DNA from: Allacma fusca
Lineage: Eukaryota; Arthropoda; Collembola; Symphypleona; Sminthuridae
Reading direction: 5' to 3'
DNA: 64,000 nt
Assembly: GCA_947179485.1 (NCBI GenBank)
Contig: OX359245.1
Span: forward strand, 44,565,067-44,629,066
The position numbers and the translations under genes are program-made. The notes beneath the pieces were generated by a model. That model ran no database searches, had not been told where the DNA came from, and saw only the letters and a list, made by a program, of their open reading frames with translations. The stretch's first letter is position 1. Every line of letters begins with the position of its first letter. This document shows positions 38,532-48,966 of this stretch, piece after piece.

Positions 38532-39489
38532 ATCTTCTAATGTTATTTGCCTAAAGCCACATTTTTATTTTTATGTAATTCCGCAGGAAATAATTACTAT
38601 TAAAAATTAAATTGATTTTTGGCACGAATAAAGTAACAGTGTTCCCATCCATTTCAATCTTCGTATAACTAATCCTTCCAAATACTCAAAGCGTTTCAAT
38701 TATTAAAGTTCATATAATAGCCTGTAGAGGCTTTCAATCTGCGATATCTCGTTTGTGCTCTATTTTCCGGGGTGTGTGCGTTTATGCGTGACCTCTGTTA
38801 TTTTTTTTGTCTAAGGCCAAACAGATGTCCCAAAACGAAATTAACCCATTGGATTAACTGGACAGATACAAAATTCATCTTAAAAGAACCTTCATCATTT
38901 CTAAGATTGGTGAAACAAGTAATTATGTATTTATTGATAAAATGATAATTGAACGGAGCCCCGAGCAATTGATGCACGTCATTAAGAGTTAGAGTTACAA
39001 ACTAAGTGACGCCTGAAAACCAATTATTCCGAAAAGAACAACTTTTTAAGAATAATCTAGTTAAATTTTTTAGAAACAAGCCCTTGATATTATTATCAAA
39101 ATAAACATAATTACTTTGAGCCTCAACCGATTGCTACGAAATTTTGGTTATTGAGTAGTCAGCAGATGGTGAGATTTGCAATCCTATAATATTTTCTTGG
39201 AAATTCCATATGTTTTGCTGAATTTTGTTTTTTATTCGTAATTGCAGCCTGTAGTAAGAATTCACTAGAGATATCGTAAGCTAGACAAACTTTGGATATT
39301 CCAAATACGCTACATCGTTTCTTTTCTTGTTTTCATGTCGACAAGAATAAACAAACTTGGAATTTTAAAGTAGGGCGAATATTTAGAACTCCTTGGATTT
39401 GAATGAGCGGGATCAAAAGAGAGAAACTTTGATTGATGTAATAAGCAATGGTTCCAGTTTTGTATTTTTTCGGACATGACCCTCGCAGT
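38532..39489. other. Intergenic
   Basis: Lectin 3' UTR and AT-rich DNA up to the hAT-like element. Nothing else could be supported. Confidence 0.5.
38627..38632 (+). promoter_or_regulatory. Poly(A) signal of the C-type lectin gene
   Basis: AATAAA about 95 bases after the lectin stop codon. Confidence 0.65.
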
Positions 39490-40240
39490 CAAAGGTGGGC
39501 AAATGAAGCGCCTAAGCCTAAAGCCTGCCTATTTTCTTTCAAAAAATATCGCCATCCTATATAGGCTAATAGGTTGTTTCAACGAAAAGAAGAGCCTTGA
39601 TACCAAGGGTCAAGTACTCTCACTGCCTGCCTATTAGCCTATATCTGTCCTAGTGTGCATTGCTTGCCTGCCTATATTTGCTGTATAGCTTCTGGCAGCG
39701 CTTTGCCAGCCTATATAGGCGATATAAATGTGAGTTTTAGATAGTGCAAGCCATATGCAATGATCACATGCAATTGGAAACCAATGTATGGATTTGATTA
39801 CTTCTGTAGTAAACTACATAATCCAGTTGGAATAAATACGGGACCATTATGCATGTACTGTGGTATACATGTTCATTCACTCTGGTAATACTGGTATCAA
39901 GTAATTCCCGCCTCATTCTAAGTCCGTCTCTGCAAACGTTTTCCCAAATATCTTGTAATGTTGTAATCATGTCCTGTCCTAACCAATTTGTGCTTTGAGA
40001 ATGTTCCGCTCGCCACTAATGCCTAGCCTTTACTTGAACGAATTTGTAGCCTGCATGAAGCCTGAATAGCCCAGTCCTTTGTTCGGAAATATCTAAATAG
40101 CCTAGATTTTCCCTAAGCCTATATTGTAGTGGTGATTGCCCAGCCTAGAACCTCGCCTAGATTTATATCCCAACTTGCAGCATCCTTGAGCCTTAGCCTA
40201 CTATTATAGGGCCTAGAATCTAGGCAGGCGCCCATGTTTG
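39490..40240. mobile_element. Non-autonomous hAT-like element, 751 bp
   Basis: The left end is CAAAGGTGGGCAAATGAAGC. The right end, read inward, is CAAACATGGGCGCCTGCC. Exact 8-bp duplications CTCGCAGT flank it (39482-39489 and 40241-40248). Subterminal GCCTATAT/GCCTAG-type motifs repeat in both orientations. No transposase frame is present. The terminal CAAAGGTGGGC is identical to the right end of the element at 30712-31254, so the two belong to one group. Confidence 0.9.
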
Positions 40241-40248
40241 CTCGCAGT

Positions 40249-41384
40249 TAAAATGTATTTCACACATTGCTCAATTGGCTTCAACACTTTCAATTTTCAT
40301 TGCTAACGTAACGCATAAAATAGTCAATAGACTCACTCCTCGGATGACAAAGAAAACCATAATGTAAAGATTTTGAGAGAAACTTTGAAAGCTTAGTGGT
40401 GGAAACATAAATAGTTGTTTATCCGGACGATGCCATTGTCCTGATTATTTTTTAAATTGACCTCTAAATAGTCTCCATATGGAAGTTAACCATTATATAC
40501 ACAATTACCCCGGTTCTAAATAATTTTCAAGAAATATGGAATTAAAATCTTTGAACCAGGTCGATATTTCCAGTCACGGAATTCAAAAACATGTAGCACT
40601 TTTGGGATTTTTTACAAAAGTTTTCAAAATTGTTTCGTTAAAAATGGGCTACCTGTTTATAAAGCGATTTTATACACGTGATAGTCGCGTGCAGGGTTCG
40701 GATTTCTGTAAATCTCCTTGGAAGATCAATTTTGATTTTCCCTGCTGACTTTTAAGCCCCTACAAGAAAGTCGAGAACGATTTCAAGAATCCCTGCTTAA
40801 AAGGTCAACGAATTTCGAAATTCGAAACAAGTTTCTCTGAAAGAAATCAATAATTTTGAAACAAGGGAAATTCGGAGCTAGCACCTAACATAATGTGCAT
40901 GATATGATAACAACTATTAAGTTCCTGTTCTCACACTTTACAATAGCCTCGTGATCTTTAACCTTGCATTAAAACGTCTGGCAAAAATATTACTAAATAA
41001 TTCCCCACGTGAAAAACTACTACTGTAATTAATCTATATGCCGTAATTTTGCCTGCGTAATAATCTCAGAATAATATTGACAAATCAGGTATAAACATCT
41101 TTGGGGCAAGTTGCTCTGCGTAAAACGCTCGACGAAAGTGTAATTTCCGTACGTATGCATTTCTGGAACATGAATTCTAAGTTTTTAAAATATTGCGAAA
41201 TTTTAATATAAAATAAGTTAGACGTAAAGCTAAGAAGTAATTCAGTTCATAAGGTATACAAAAATACACAGCTAATATACTTTCAATGAGGATATGATGT
41301 CTTACAATAAACTATTACTTATTTTATTTCCATTTCCGTATGCATGTATGTACATATATACAATAAAAAAAAACAAAAAGTAAT
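40249..41384. other. Intergenic
   Basis: AT-rich, nothing recognised except the T-run downstream of the tRNA on the minus strand. Confidence 0.5.
41375..41379 (-). terminator. RNA polymerase III terminator of tRNA-Gly
   Basis: On the minus strand, five T residues lie six bases after the tRNA 3' end, with a nine-T run just beyond (41365-41373). Confidence 0.75.
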
Positions 41385-41455
41385 TGCATTGGCCGGGAAT
41401 CGAACCCGGGTCGCCCGCGTGGCAGGCGAGCATTCTACCACTGAACCACCAATGC
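41385..41455 (-). tRNA. tRNA-Gly (anticodon GCC)
   Basis: Read on the minus strand this begins GCATTGGTGGTTCAGTGGTA and ends GGTTCGATTCCCGGCCAATGC plus a discriminator A, 71 bases in all. The 7-bp acceptor stem GCATTGG/CCAATGC is perfect. The internal A box (TGGTTCAGTGG) and B box (GGTTCGATTCC) are canonical. The anticodon loop CTGCCAC gives anticodon GCC. There is no intron. The 3' side of the anticodon stem and variable loop differ slightly from the usual metazoan copy but pairing is kept, so the gene looks functional. Confidence 0.97.
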
Positions 41456-42205
41456 TTGATGAAAGGGTTAATATTTTAACCATGGTTTGTAACATTAACA
41501 TAATTTTGATACAACATTAAATCTCTCTTTGAACATGTCAAAGAGAGTTACAATAAAAAAAAGTAAAGTGAATGTCCTATTAATGAACTTATATGCAGAC
41601 CGCATGCACATGCCTTTGAAAGGCAAAAAACACTCAACAAGCAAATTCTATGTCTAAACCCACTTGACAAGCTTGACAATCTCCTGTGTAGCTTGGATGC
41701 ATCTCCTCTAATGATCAGCGGAACAATCATGCTCCCTAATCTCCATCGTACAGACACTTCCAATCCTCAATCCATACAAATATTACATACAAAACCACAT
41801 CCCACAATAAATTTGACAAGCAATTGAGTAAAGATTCGTATTCAATGTATGACTGGCTGTAAGTATACTCTTGACATACCAATACATCTGTACGTTTTTA
41901 TTCAATTTTGAAATGATTTATTATGCAAATAATAATTACTACATTACAAGCAAGTTTAACTCTTGACACTTACAAATATAAATTTTATGTTTTTACACTA
42001 CCAGAAAAAGAGATCTAACTTTTTAAACCCATTTTTACCCCAATATTTTATACGTTTACAATTATTTACAAGAACATTATTATAAGAAGAATTTACAGAA
42101 AATTTTTCCTGCTAAATGGAATGTAATAAATCCATTAGGAGTAAGTTTAAATATCCTTATACTAATGGTAATTTTATAAATCCATTTGAAAAGTCCATCT
42201 CAGAA
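41456..42205. other. Intergenic
   Basis: Contains the tRNA 5' flank and the 3' UTR of the minus-strand actinoporin-like gene. AT-rich, no other feature. Confidence 0.5.
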
Positions 42206-43185
42206 TCAGTCTGCATAGGATAGCTCAATTTTGACCAGAGCCTTCACGGAGTCCGTCATTGTTGCTGTGGCCACCAAATTGTCATGTCTCACTGTAATAG
42301 CCCCGTTGTGAGCCTATACATGGAATGACAAAATGTTTTAGTAGCTATATGTATATACATATGTATATGATCATATTAATTCCTAGTCTTAAAATTAACA
42401 GACTTACAAGCCCTCTCCTCTTATCCGATTTCTCATCCCAGTCGTCATTCTTCCTTGCATTGTAGTAAAAAGTGTAGTCTATTGGCGTATCCTCAGAAAC
42501 TAACCCCAGGGCAAATGAGCCGAATGTAATGGAGTACATAGCAGCTATTCGCACATTCGTACCTTCTATGTGATAGCTACAGACGCCCCTCGTGCAGTCA
42601 CCGCTGAGATCAAAACAACTTAAAGTATTCAGCTGATAAAGCTAACTTGAGATAAAACTCCCTTTTAATTTTAAATAATCGTCTAGAAACTCACGGCGTG
42701 TCAGAGAAACCAAAGGCTTCTACAGTATGGGCTGGGATTTGAACAGGCATTGGGGATCGGCATGCTCCGTAAGAAAAGTACTTGGGATGATCTAATGGGA
42801 CGTGGAGTCGATTTGCTAGAGACAAATTGAATCCACAGTTTTAAAAATTGTTAGGATAATTTATTGAGATTTAAATAAGAAGTGATGATAAAAAAAACTA
42901 ACTGATTTCAATGGTACAAGAAGATTTTCTAGCTTGAATGGATTCCATAATCCCAATTGTTGTGGTCCCTTCCAAGGTCCTTCCTATTCTTGGAGTGTAT
43001 CTTCTGGGAATAAGGGAAATATTTTCAAATTTGCTTCCAAAATTTTCTAACTCTCGTTCCAGCTCAATCTGGGATCCTTGTATCATTTTCAAAGATTTGT
43101 TATGATTTTTGAGCTCTTTCCCTGGAACCCTGTTATTTAGAAATTCCTCTTCTTCAGGGCTAGAATTTGCTTCTGCTAAATCCAT
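42206..43185 (-). CDS. Actinoporin-like (cytolysin-fold) protein
   Basis: Four minus-strand exons join in phase: 43185-42903, 42815-42695, 42603-42408, 42313-42206, giving 235 residues. Residues 88-235 follow the actinoporin order. First comes CTIEITNRLHVPL, then KYFSYGACRSPMPVQIPAH (like the YFRSGTSD..LPHKVAHG stretch of sea-anemone cytolysins). Next are CTRGVCSYHIEGTNVRIAAMYSITF (like [24 protein letters not shown]), a tyrosine-rich DYTFYYNARKN, then NDDWDEKSDKRRGL (like GDNGWHSRGLGYGL). A terminal beta strand KALVKIELSY closes the domain. In that family such proteins bind sphingomyelin membranes and oligomerise. Odd features are an acidic, helix-prone N-terminal extension of about 80 residues, four cysteines (90, 113, 138, 143) absent from classical actinoporins, and no visible signal peptide. 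The related fungal fruit-body lectin fold is the main alternative. All exons are open and the gene appears whole; pore formation is inference only. Confidence 0.75.
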
Positions 43186-44623
43186 TTCGGAGTTGAACTT
43201 GCAAAGGAGTGATTGACTTTTACAATGAAATTCTCACTACTGTTCCTGGACTCAAGTCCCCAGGAGGGATATAGTTCTAGAGAAGCATGTGACTAGCACA
43301 TGGTTTACAATGTGGAGACTAAAAGCTTCGGCGACTCCTCAGCGAGTGATAAGATAAACACCTGGGATTGAATCTTATAAATGTACTTAACATACTATCC
43401 CTAATGGAACTTTTGGGATGGCTAATTAATGAGCCTTTGATGTTCCCGTCATTAAGTGATTCCTCAATGGAAATTTCATCATACAGAAAATGTTTCGCAC
43501 ATTTGTCATGTCCTTATCTTGTTATTGTTATTGGGTCTAATTTCGTTTGATTGCTTCTAAAAGTGGATAATTTAAGAATAAATTCCCTCCACAGAGCTTT
43601 ATTTATGCAGTAGCTAGTGCAATTACATACATAACGTATTTCAGCTTCCTATGCTTATGAGTAAAAAACCAAAGCAATAGATATAATTATGTATATACAT
43701 AAACATAGGAATAAATATATAGAAGCGTAAATAATAGTCTCAGACGTTTCTGCACTCATGTTTTCCAATTTGATGAAAGTAAATTGGGGTAGCTAGGATG
43801 ACCGTAAAATGCTTAAATTAAACACACTGGATTATTAGACAGCTTCTGTAATTGGTAGTGCTTGTATTGTGGAGCTCAAAAAGAATTGGCTATATTTCTA
43901 ATAACCCTATTAAATTAGAGAATGAATTATAGTGAATTACTAGTACAATCCACTTTGCACTACTCATTAGGAAAAATGCATTCACTCACTCCAACAGGAG
44001 CATACCTCACCTATTAGGAGAATTTTACAAATTGTTCAAAGTTAGAGTGAATCCGCAGTAGTATCTACTGATATAATTTTAATTTCTCTTGACATCCGAC
44101 ACATATGTATGTAATAAATAATAATAAAATTATATAAATCAAGGTATACAAAAAAACCTGCAAATATGAGGATAAAATGTTGAAAGTAAGGTTACATGAA
44201 TGATGTTTTGGTATCAGAAATTTACAGGTAATTAATCATTTTGTCTCAACAGTAAATATAACAGAACTAGAGCTGGAAGCCTGCGAGAACCAATTTTTCA
44301 ATACTACAAAAAAACGTTTAACCCCTTGGTGCAATATTTGATTTACCCGACATCTGAGCTATTTCTTCCTAATCCAAATGATTTTGGATTTGTGACCAAT
44401 TTTTTTTGAAGGAAAAGTTCTACAGAAAATGTGTCCCCAATTTAGAAATATCTTGCTAAAATTATTTTCTTAACAAATTGACCAATTTTAGCTCACGCAA
44501 TATGTGCTTATAAAAGGCTCAGCTGAGGTGTGATTTTTATAAGCAATAATACACACGCAAAATTATTAAATTATTAAATGAACTCAAATAGTATTTTCGC
44601 AATATTTTCTGCTGTGTGAATTT
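43186..44623. other. Intergenic
   Basis: Promoter region of the minus-strand actinoporin-like gene at the left and 3' flank of the next receptor at the right. AT-rich; no gene seen. Confidence 0.5.
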
Positions 44624-46588
44624 TCATGAGTCCAATATTATTTCCACTCGAGCTTTAAAACGTTTTCTCCGAAAGCAGTAAATTAATTTGGAAAAGCACT
44701 GAACGCTTACTAGATACGGTGTAATGCATTCCAAGACTAAAGTTACAAGCGAAATCCCTAGTAATAATAAAATAACTACCAAAATACTTTTAGCCTCCCC
44801 CGAATACAATGAAAACGCCGGGAATTCTTCCGCACCATCTCCTTGTAAGTACAAATCTAGTCTAATAACATTAGCTTGTTGTAAGTAACCACTTTCATGA
44901 GAACTTCGCTCGAGCATTTTGTAGTACGTGTGTAAATACAGTTGACCAATTCCAGTTGCCATCAATCGCTGGAATTCTGTGTGCAATACCCTGTGAAATG
45001 GTCCGGCGAATTCCCAGTAGTACTGGTAAAATTTGAGGGTCTCTTGACCCCCCTCACATTTAACTCCCTTTGGAGAGCAATACCTAGAAAAAAACCTGGA
45101 TCCAGCGTCAACATTAGCGGAGCTCAGAAAGTACACCACTTTATCATCCTTCAGCATAATCTCTCCAAATTCCTGCATACTTCGTGGCTCATTTAGAATA
45201 GCTGTTTCACGGAGTTTCTTCAAATATGGTGAACCAATAAATGGACTGTTATTATTAAAGACCATCCAGTGTTCGAAGGATAGCTTGATAATTGATAAGC
45301 GAAAGTTTCCCTTGGAAACGTCTTCAAACGTTTTCAATGTCTTGTATTCCGGCGACACTAAACTACTCTCATAAAATGACAAATACATTGTACTTGTAAC
45401 AGTGGACAGAAAAACCCAAAGAAGCAGAAGCTTATTGGACGAGCTCAGAGTAGGGACCTGACTAATCAAAATCGACAGAATGACCAAAAACCTTTCACAC
45501 AAGGAGTAATAATTCTGGGTATAAAAAATTGATAACAACCCTGTGACTACGATGAGTAGCATCCAGACAATGTAACCAAAGGGTTGGAATATCTGCAGTA
45601 GATTCAATGGATGTGTTTTTATAGAATAGCAATGGATAAATCCAAATCTCAAGCTGGGGACTGTGGAGATTGAAGTGGACAGGTACGATCGGGATATCAA
45701 CACTGCATTTATAAATATTCCCGTTCGTATAACTGGAAAATCGACCGGAACAAAATTGACAGCAACAGGAGTGAAATTTGAGTGGATCATCAATTCCGTA
45801 ATAATCTTTAATGCCACTTCATATTTCATTTCAAAATCAATGGTTGAGCACATATGCCAGACCTGACGCAAATTCATTCTACTTATTGTATCCAATTTTG
45901 GTAAATCTTCCTGGTCAGGGTTTATTATTTCAACAATCCAGTTGTAGAAGTTTTTCCGATTGCTGAAAGAAATGCCAAGATTTGAGAAAAACCAGTTTTG
46001 GTCCACATTTGTGTTCTCAATCAATGACTGCCATTTATCTGGTGAGGATATTTCCATACAAGTTGGCTGGTCCTTGCAGTACCAATGAAACTGGTACAGT
46101 TTGTTTATGGTGTAACCTGCGGATGGATTGATTTGCAAACCAAAAATATTCTCATGATACTGAATACTTTTTTTTGGAATATTGTTTTCCATATTGAGAT
46201 CTGGATTGTTTGTAACTACTACAAGTATAATGAATTCGCTGGTAACGTCGTAGGGTGGAAAGTGGTCATGATATGTTGGATAGTTGAAGGATGCGGAATT
46301 GTTATTTTTATCCATGTCAGCAATCAGGACTAAGCATTGGATGTTTAGAAAGACATGTCTGGGACGTAGGGCTTTAACTATGAAGAGAGGAATCTGGAAT
46401 GAGAAACTTTTATTTATGAGATGATTGTTCCAATTTTCAGTTTCTTCGCTAAGATCGGCTTTTGTAAAGCGGTAGATCATACAATGCTGGATTGGTTTCA
46501 GCAGGGTTTCAATATTTAGTGAGAAACCCTCAGTTAGTATGCTTAATCCTGTCGTCAGAAGCCATGTACCTGTCACGAAGCCCCTCAT
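44624..46588 (-). CDS. Highly divergent ionotropic receptor-like channel, single exon
   Basis: A 654-residue single-exon protein of the ionotropic receptor type. Translation most likely starts at the ATG at 46588 (MRGFVTGTWLLTTGLSILTEG, a signal peptide); codons upstream in frame lack an ATG. A long N-terminal ectodomain is followed by TM1 at about 334-356 (PFGYIVWMLLIVVTGLLSIFY). A pore-like segment and TM2 follow, containing ERFLVILSILISQVPTLSSSNKLLLLWVFLSTVTSTMYLSFYESSLVSP. Next is a second ligand-binding half beginning KTFEDVSKGNFRLS, then the last TM at about 596-622. The ligand-binding half before TM1 is much reduced and I cannot see the usual glutamate-contact residues. Topology and the SLVSPEYKTLKTFEDV context support membership. 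Sequence conservation is low, as expected for fast-evolving chemoreceptors. Confidence 0.82.
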   Translation of the reverse strand: MRGFVTGTWLLTTGLSILTEGFSLNIETLLKPIQHCMIYRFTKADLSEETENWNNHLINKSFSFQIPLFIVKALRPRHVFLNIQCLVLIADMDKNNNSASFNYPTYHDHFPPYDVTSEFIILVVVTNNPDLNMENNIPKKSIQYHENIFGLQINPSAGYTINKLYQFHWYCKDQPTCMEISSPDKWQSLIENTNVDQNWFFSNLGISFSNRKNFYNWIVEIINPDQEDLPKLDTISRMNLRQVWHMCSTIDFEMKYEVALKIITELMIHSNFTPVAVNFVPVDFPVIRTGIFINAVLISRSYLSTSISTVPSLRFGFIHCYSIKTHPLNLLQIFQPFGYIVWMLLIVVTGLLSIFYTQNYYSLCERFLVILSILISQVPTLSSSNKLLLLWVFLSTVTSTMYLSFYESSLVSPEYKTLKTFEDVSKGNFRLSIIKLSFEHWMVFNNNSPFIGSPYLKKLRETAILNEPRSMQEFGEIMLKDDKVVYFLSSANVDAGSRFFSRYCSPKGVKCEGGQETLKFYQYYWEFAGPFHRVLHTEFQRLMATGIGQLYLHTYYKMLERSSHESGYLQQANVIRLDLYLQGDGAEEFPAFSLYSGEAKSILVVILLLLGISLVTLVLECITPYLVSVQCFSKLIYCFRRKRFKARVEIILDS

Positions 46589-48613
46589 TACTGGGATTTT
46601 AAAGCTTACTTCCAAGCCAGGAATAAATGGAAAAACGCTTTAATTTACAAATTTACTACAAACGCCAATTTTCCAATCCCATCAAATACACATAATTACC
46701 TGGAAATATAGGACAGAATAGCCTTGATATTCTCTGTATGCCCATTTTGTGTAATTTGCTAGATGATGTTATTTAAGTTGTAGAGTGAAAATATATTGCT
46801 TCTTTTTAACCTTTATTTAAAAAAAATCGTTGTTGTCGTAGTTGCTTTGTATATACATAGAGCAAATATTTGTCTCCCGTGACTCGGGTTATTCTCGTCA
46901 GCAAATGAGTCTCAATTTCTTCGGTATTACAGTACGTATTTGTTTTCCGAAATGCGATTTGGTTTGGGAAAAATTTTATTCCGTGGAAAACAAACATTTG
47001 TGCGGTGAATTTCCTGTAAACAGAGCAGTGGGTCCCAAGGGATGGAATATTATGTCAATATATCCATAAGGCCACTGTAAGTCATTACTATGTAAGGTAC
47101 ATGTAACCGTAGGGAAAATATAACTATAATTATGCCAATATCAAGGACATTTTTTTAATAAGAGGATCACTCTGTCCACACTACATTTAACCACTATATA
47201 GGAAACTAGCTGTATGTACATGTTGTCATTTGGAAATCTCCAAGCGTTTTCAGCGTTTTCTTTTTATGGGAATTTAAAAAACTGTTCGACATTGGCAATA
47301 TTGAATCTATTGACCACAAAATTTGTTTTATATATTCACCCCAATTATTTTATAGTCAACAGATTTTTCCTACTAAAACCTGTACAATGTTGAGAGTTGA
47401 AATGTGCAACTTCGGGAAATAAAAATGACATACAAGTGGAAGCAAACTAACATTTACAAATATTAATTGAATTTCTTATTTTTTATGCAGTGGAAGTGTA
47501 CTGTATATGCACCCAAAATTGCTTCCTCTCTGGTCTTAAACTGTTTCTTATAAGTGCACAAAAATCCTTTAAACAAGTATTTCACTTGAAGTACTTGAGA
47601 AGAAGCAATGCATTCAAGTTTAAATAATGAATTTGTATTTGCAAGCAAAATCGCCCATGGCTTTACAAGCTCTTTCAATATCCCAGTATAATCTCTTTTT
47701 TACTTTTAGCTTAATTTCTAGCTTTAACTTAATATGTCTGTATAGCTTTATTTCTGTTAGGGGTCTGAGTTGAGTGGAAATAACGTACTATAAATTCCCT
47801 CAAGTTTACTTTTGGTTCCTCAAATGTTGAAGAGATTTTATTTAACTTTAGACTAATACAAAAATGGAACTTAATAATATCTTTGTTTGATTTTCTAAAA
47901 TATAAGTTAACACTAAGATTTAATTCTGATTATAAATATTAATTCAAAGAAGATCTTCTCTAAATCTAAATACAAAGTTAATAAAGTTATAAAAGTCCAA
48001 GTTTAATTCCTATTACGAGTTATCAAAGGGTTACCCAAAATTCCTATCAAAATTCTAAATGTTTTCTCAAAATTTCTCGAAATACAACCCACCAGCCTGA
48101 AGAGCTGTGGTAAAATCCTTCCTCTTCTGAGAGTAAAGGCTATCTTTCAGAAAAACTACTCGATTCTGAGAGCAAGAGTATTTTTGATAAAATGGGAGTA
48201 AAAAGGGAGAGAACCGAAACCCGAGTGCTATACGAAGAGAGAGAGAGAGAGAGTCCAAGAGGACAGCGTTTCGGATCGGCGTGTTCAGATCAACTGTGAA
48301 TCTGTAAGATTTTCCTGGGGTATTTATACTCGGCCGCAACCGTACTCTCAAAATCCGAAGTCAATTGAATAGATTTTTATGAACTGACCATCCGGCCGAA
48401 ACCAAGTTCCAACCCCGCCAGCCTGGCGCCGGTTCGAGCTTGCTTTACATTTAAACACATGACAATACATACTTAGGCAATATCAGTTTCAATTACTTTC
48501 TTAATCTTAGGTCTTATCGTAACTTATTTTTATTACGATCGTAAAGATCGAGACCATTGTCCGAGACAGATCCGGTTACTTAGGAAGGAGTTTTTAGATT
48601 CTCCCGGGGAAAA
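46589..48613. other. Intergenic
   Basis: AT-rich DNA with a GA run near 48236-48252 and a GC-richer patch near 48330-48440. No gene could be supported. The right end is the flank of the LTR element. Confidence 0.45.
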
Positions 48614-48659
48614 CGTCTTACACTCTAAAATACAACGGTTTTAAGCTTATTACGCAGTA

Positions 48660-48703
<44 letters not shown>

Positions 48704-48966
48704 TACGCATGGAGAGATTTCCCTCCTCTTCTCATCCGCGCGGACTGAGAGGAGCCAAAGGGTAATTTCTACACACAGAGGAGGAATTTTCCAACTCTGG
48801 ATATTTTTATTAAAACCGATGGTCAGCAAGTTTATTCGCGTGCTATTCACGTGTACACATTCTTACGTTCATTCTAACATCCTATTCTCATTACTACCAT
48901 TACATAAAATCTTACGTTATTATGTACGTATCAAATACTTATCTCTACGCTAAAAATAGCGTATCA
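48614..48966 (-). repeat. LTR (3' LTR of the minus-strand element)
   Basis: A direct repeat of 54901-55268 that begins GTCTTACACTCTAAAATAC and ends GCGTATCA. It contains a TA microsatellite near 48662-48701. Confidence 0.92.

Noticed and set aside
46589-46615. Start of the second ionotropic receptor at 46615
   Set aside because: That codon is TTG; the first ATG at 46588 gives a good signal peptide.
48415-48440. TGGCGCC-like primer-binding site left of the LTR element
   Set aside because: The following bases do not continue as the complement of a tRNA 3' end and no LTR precedes it.
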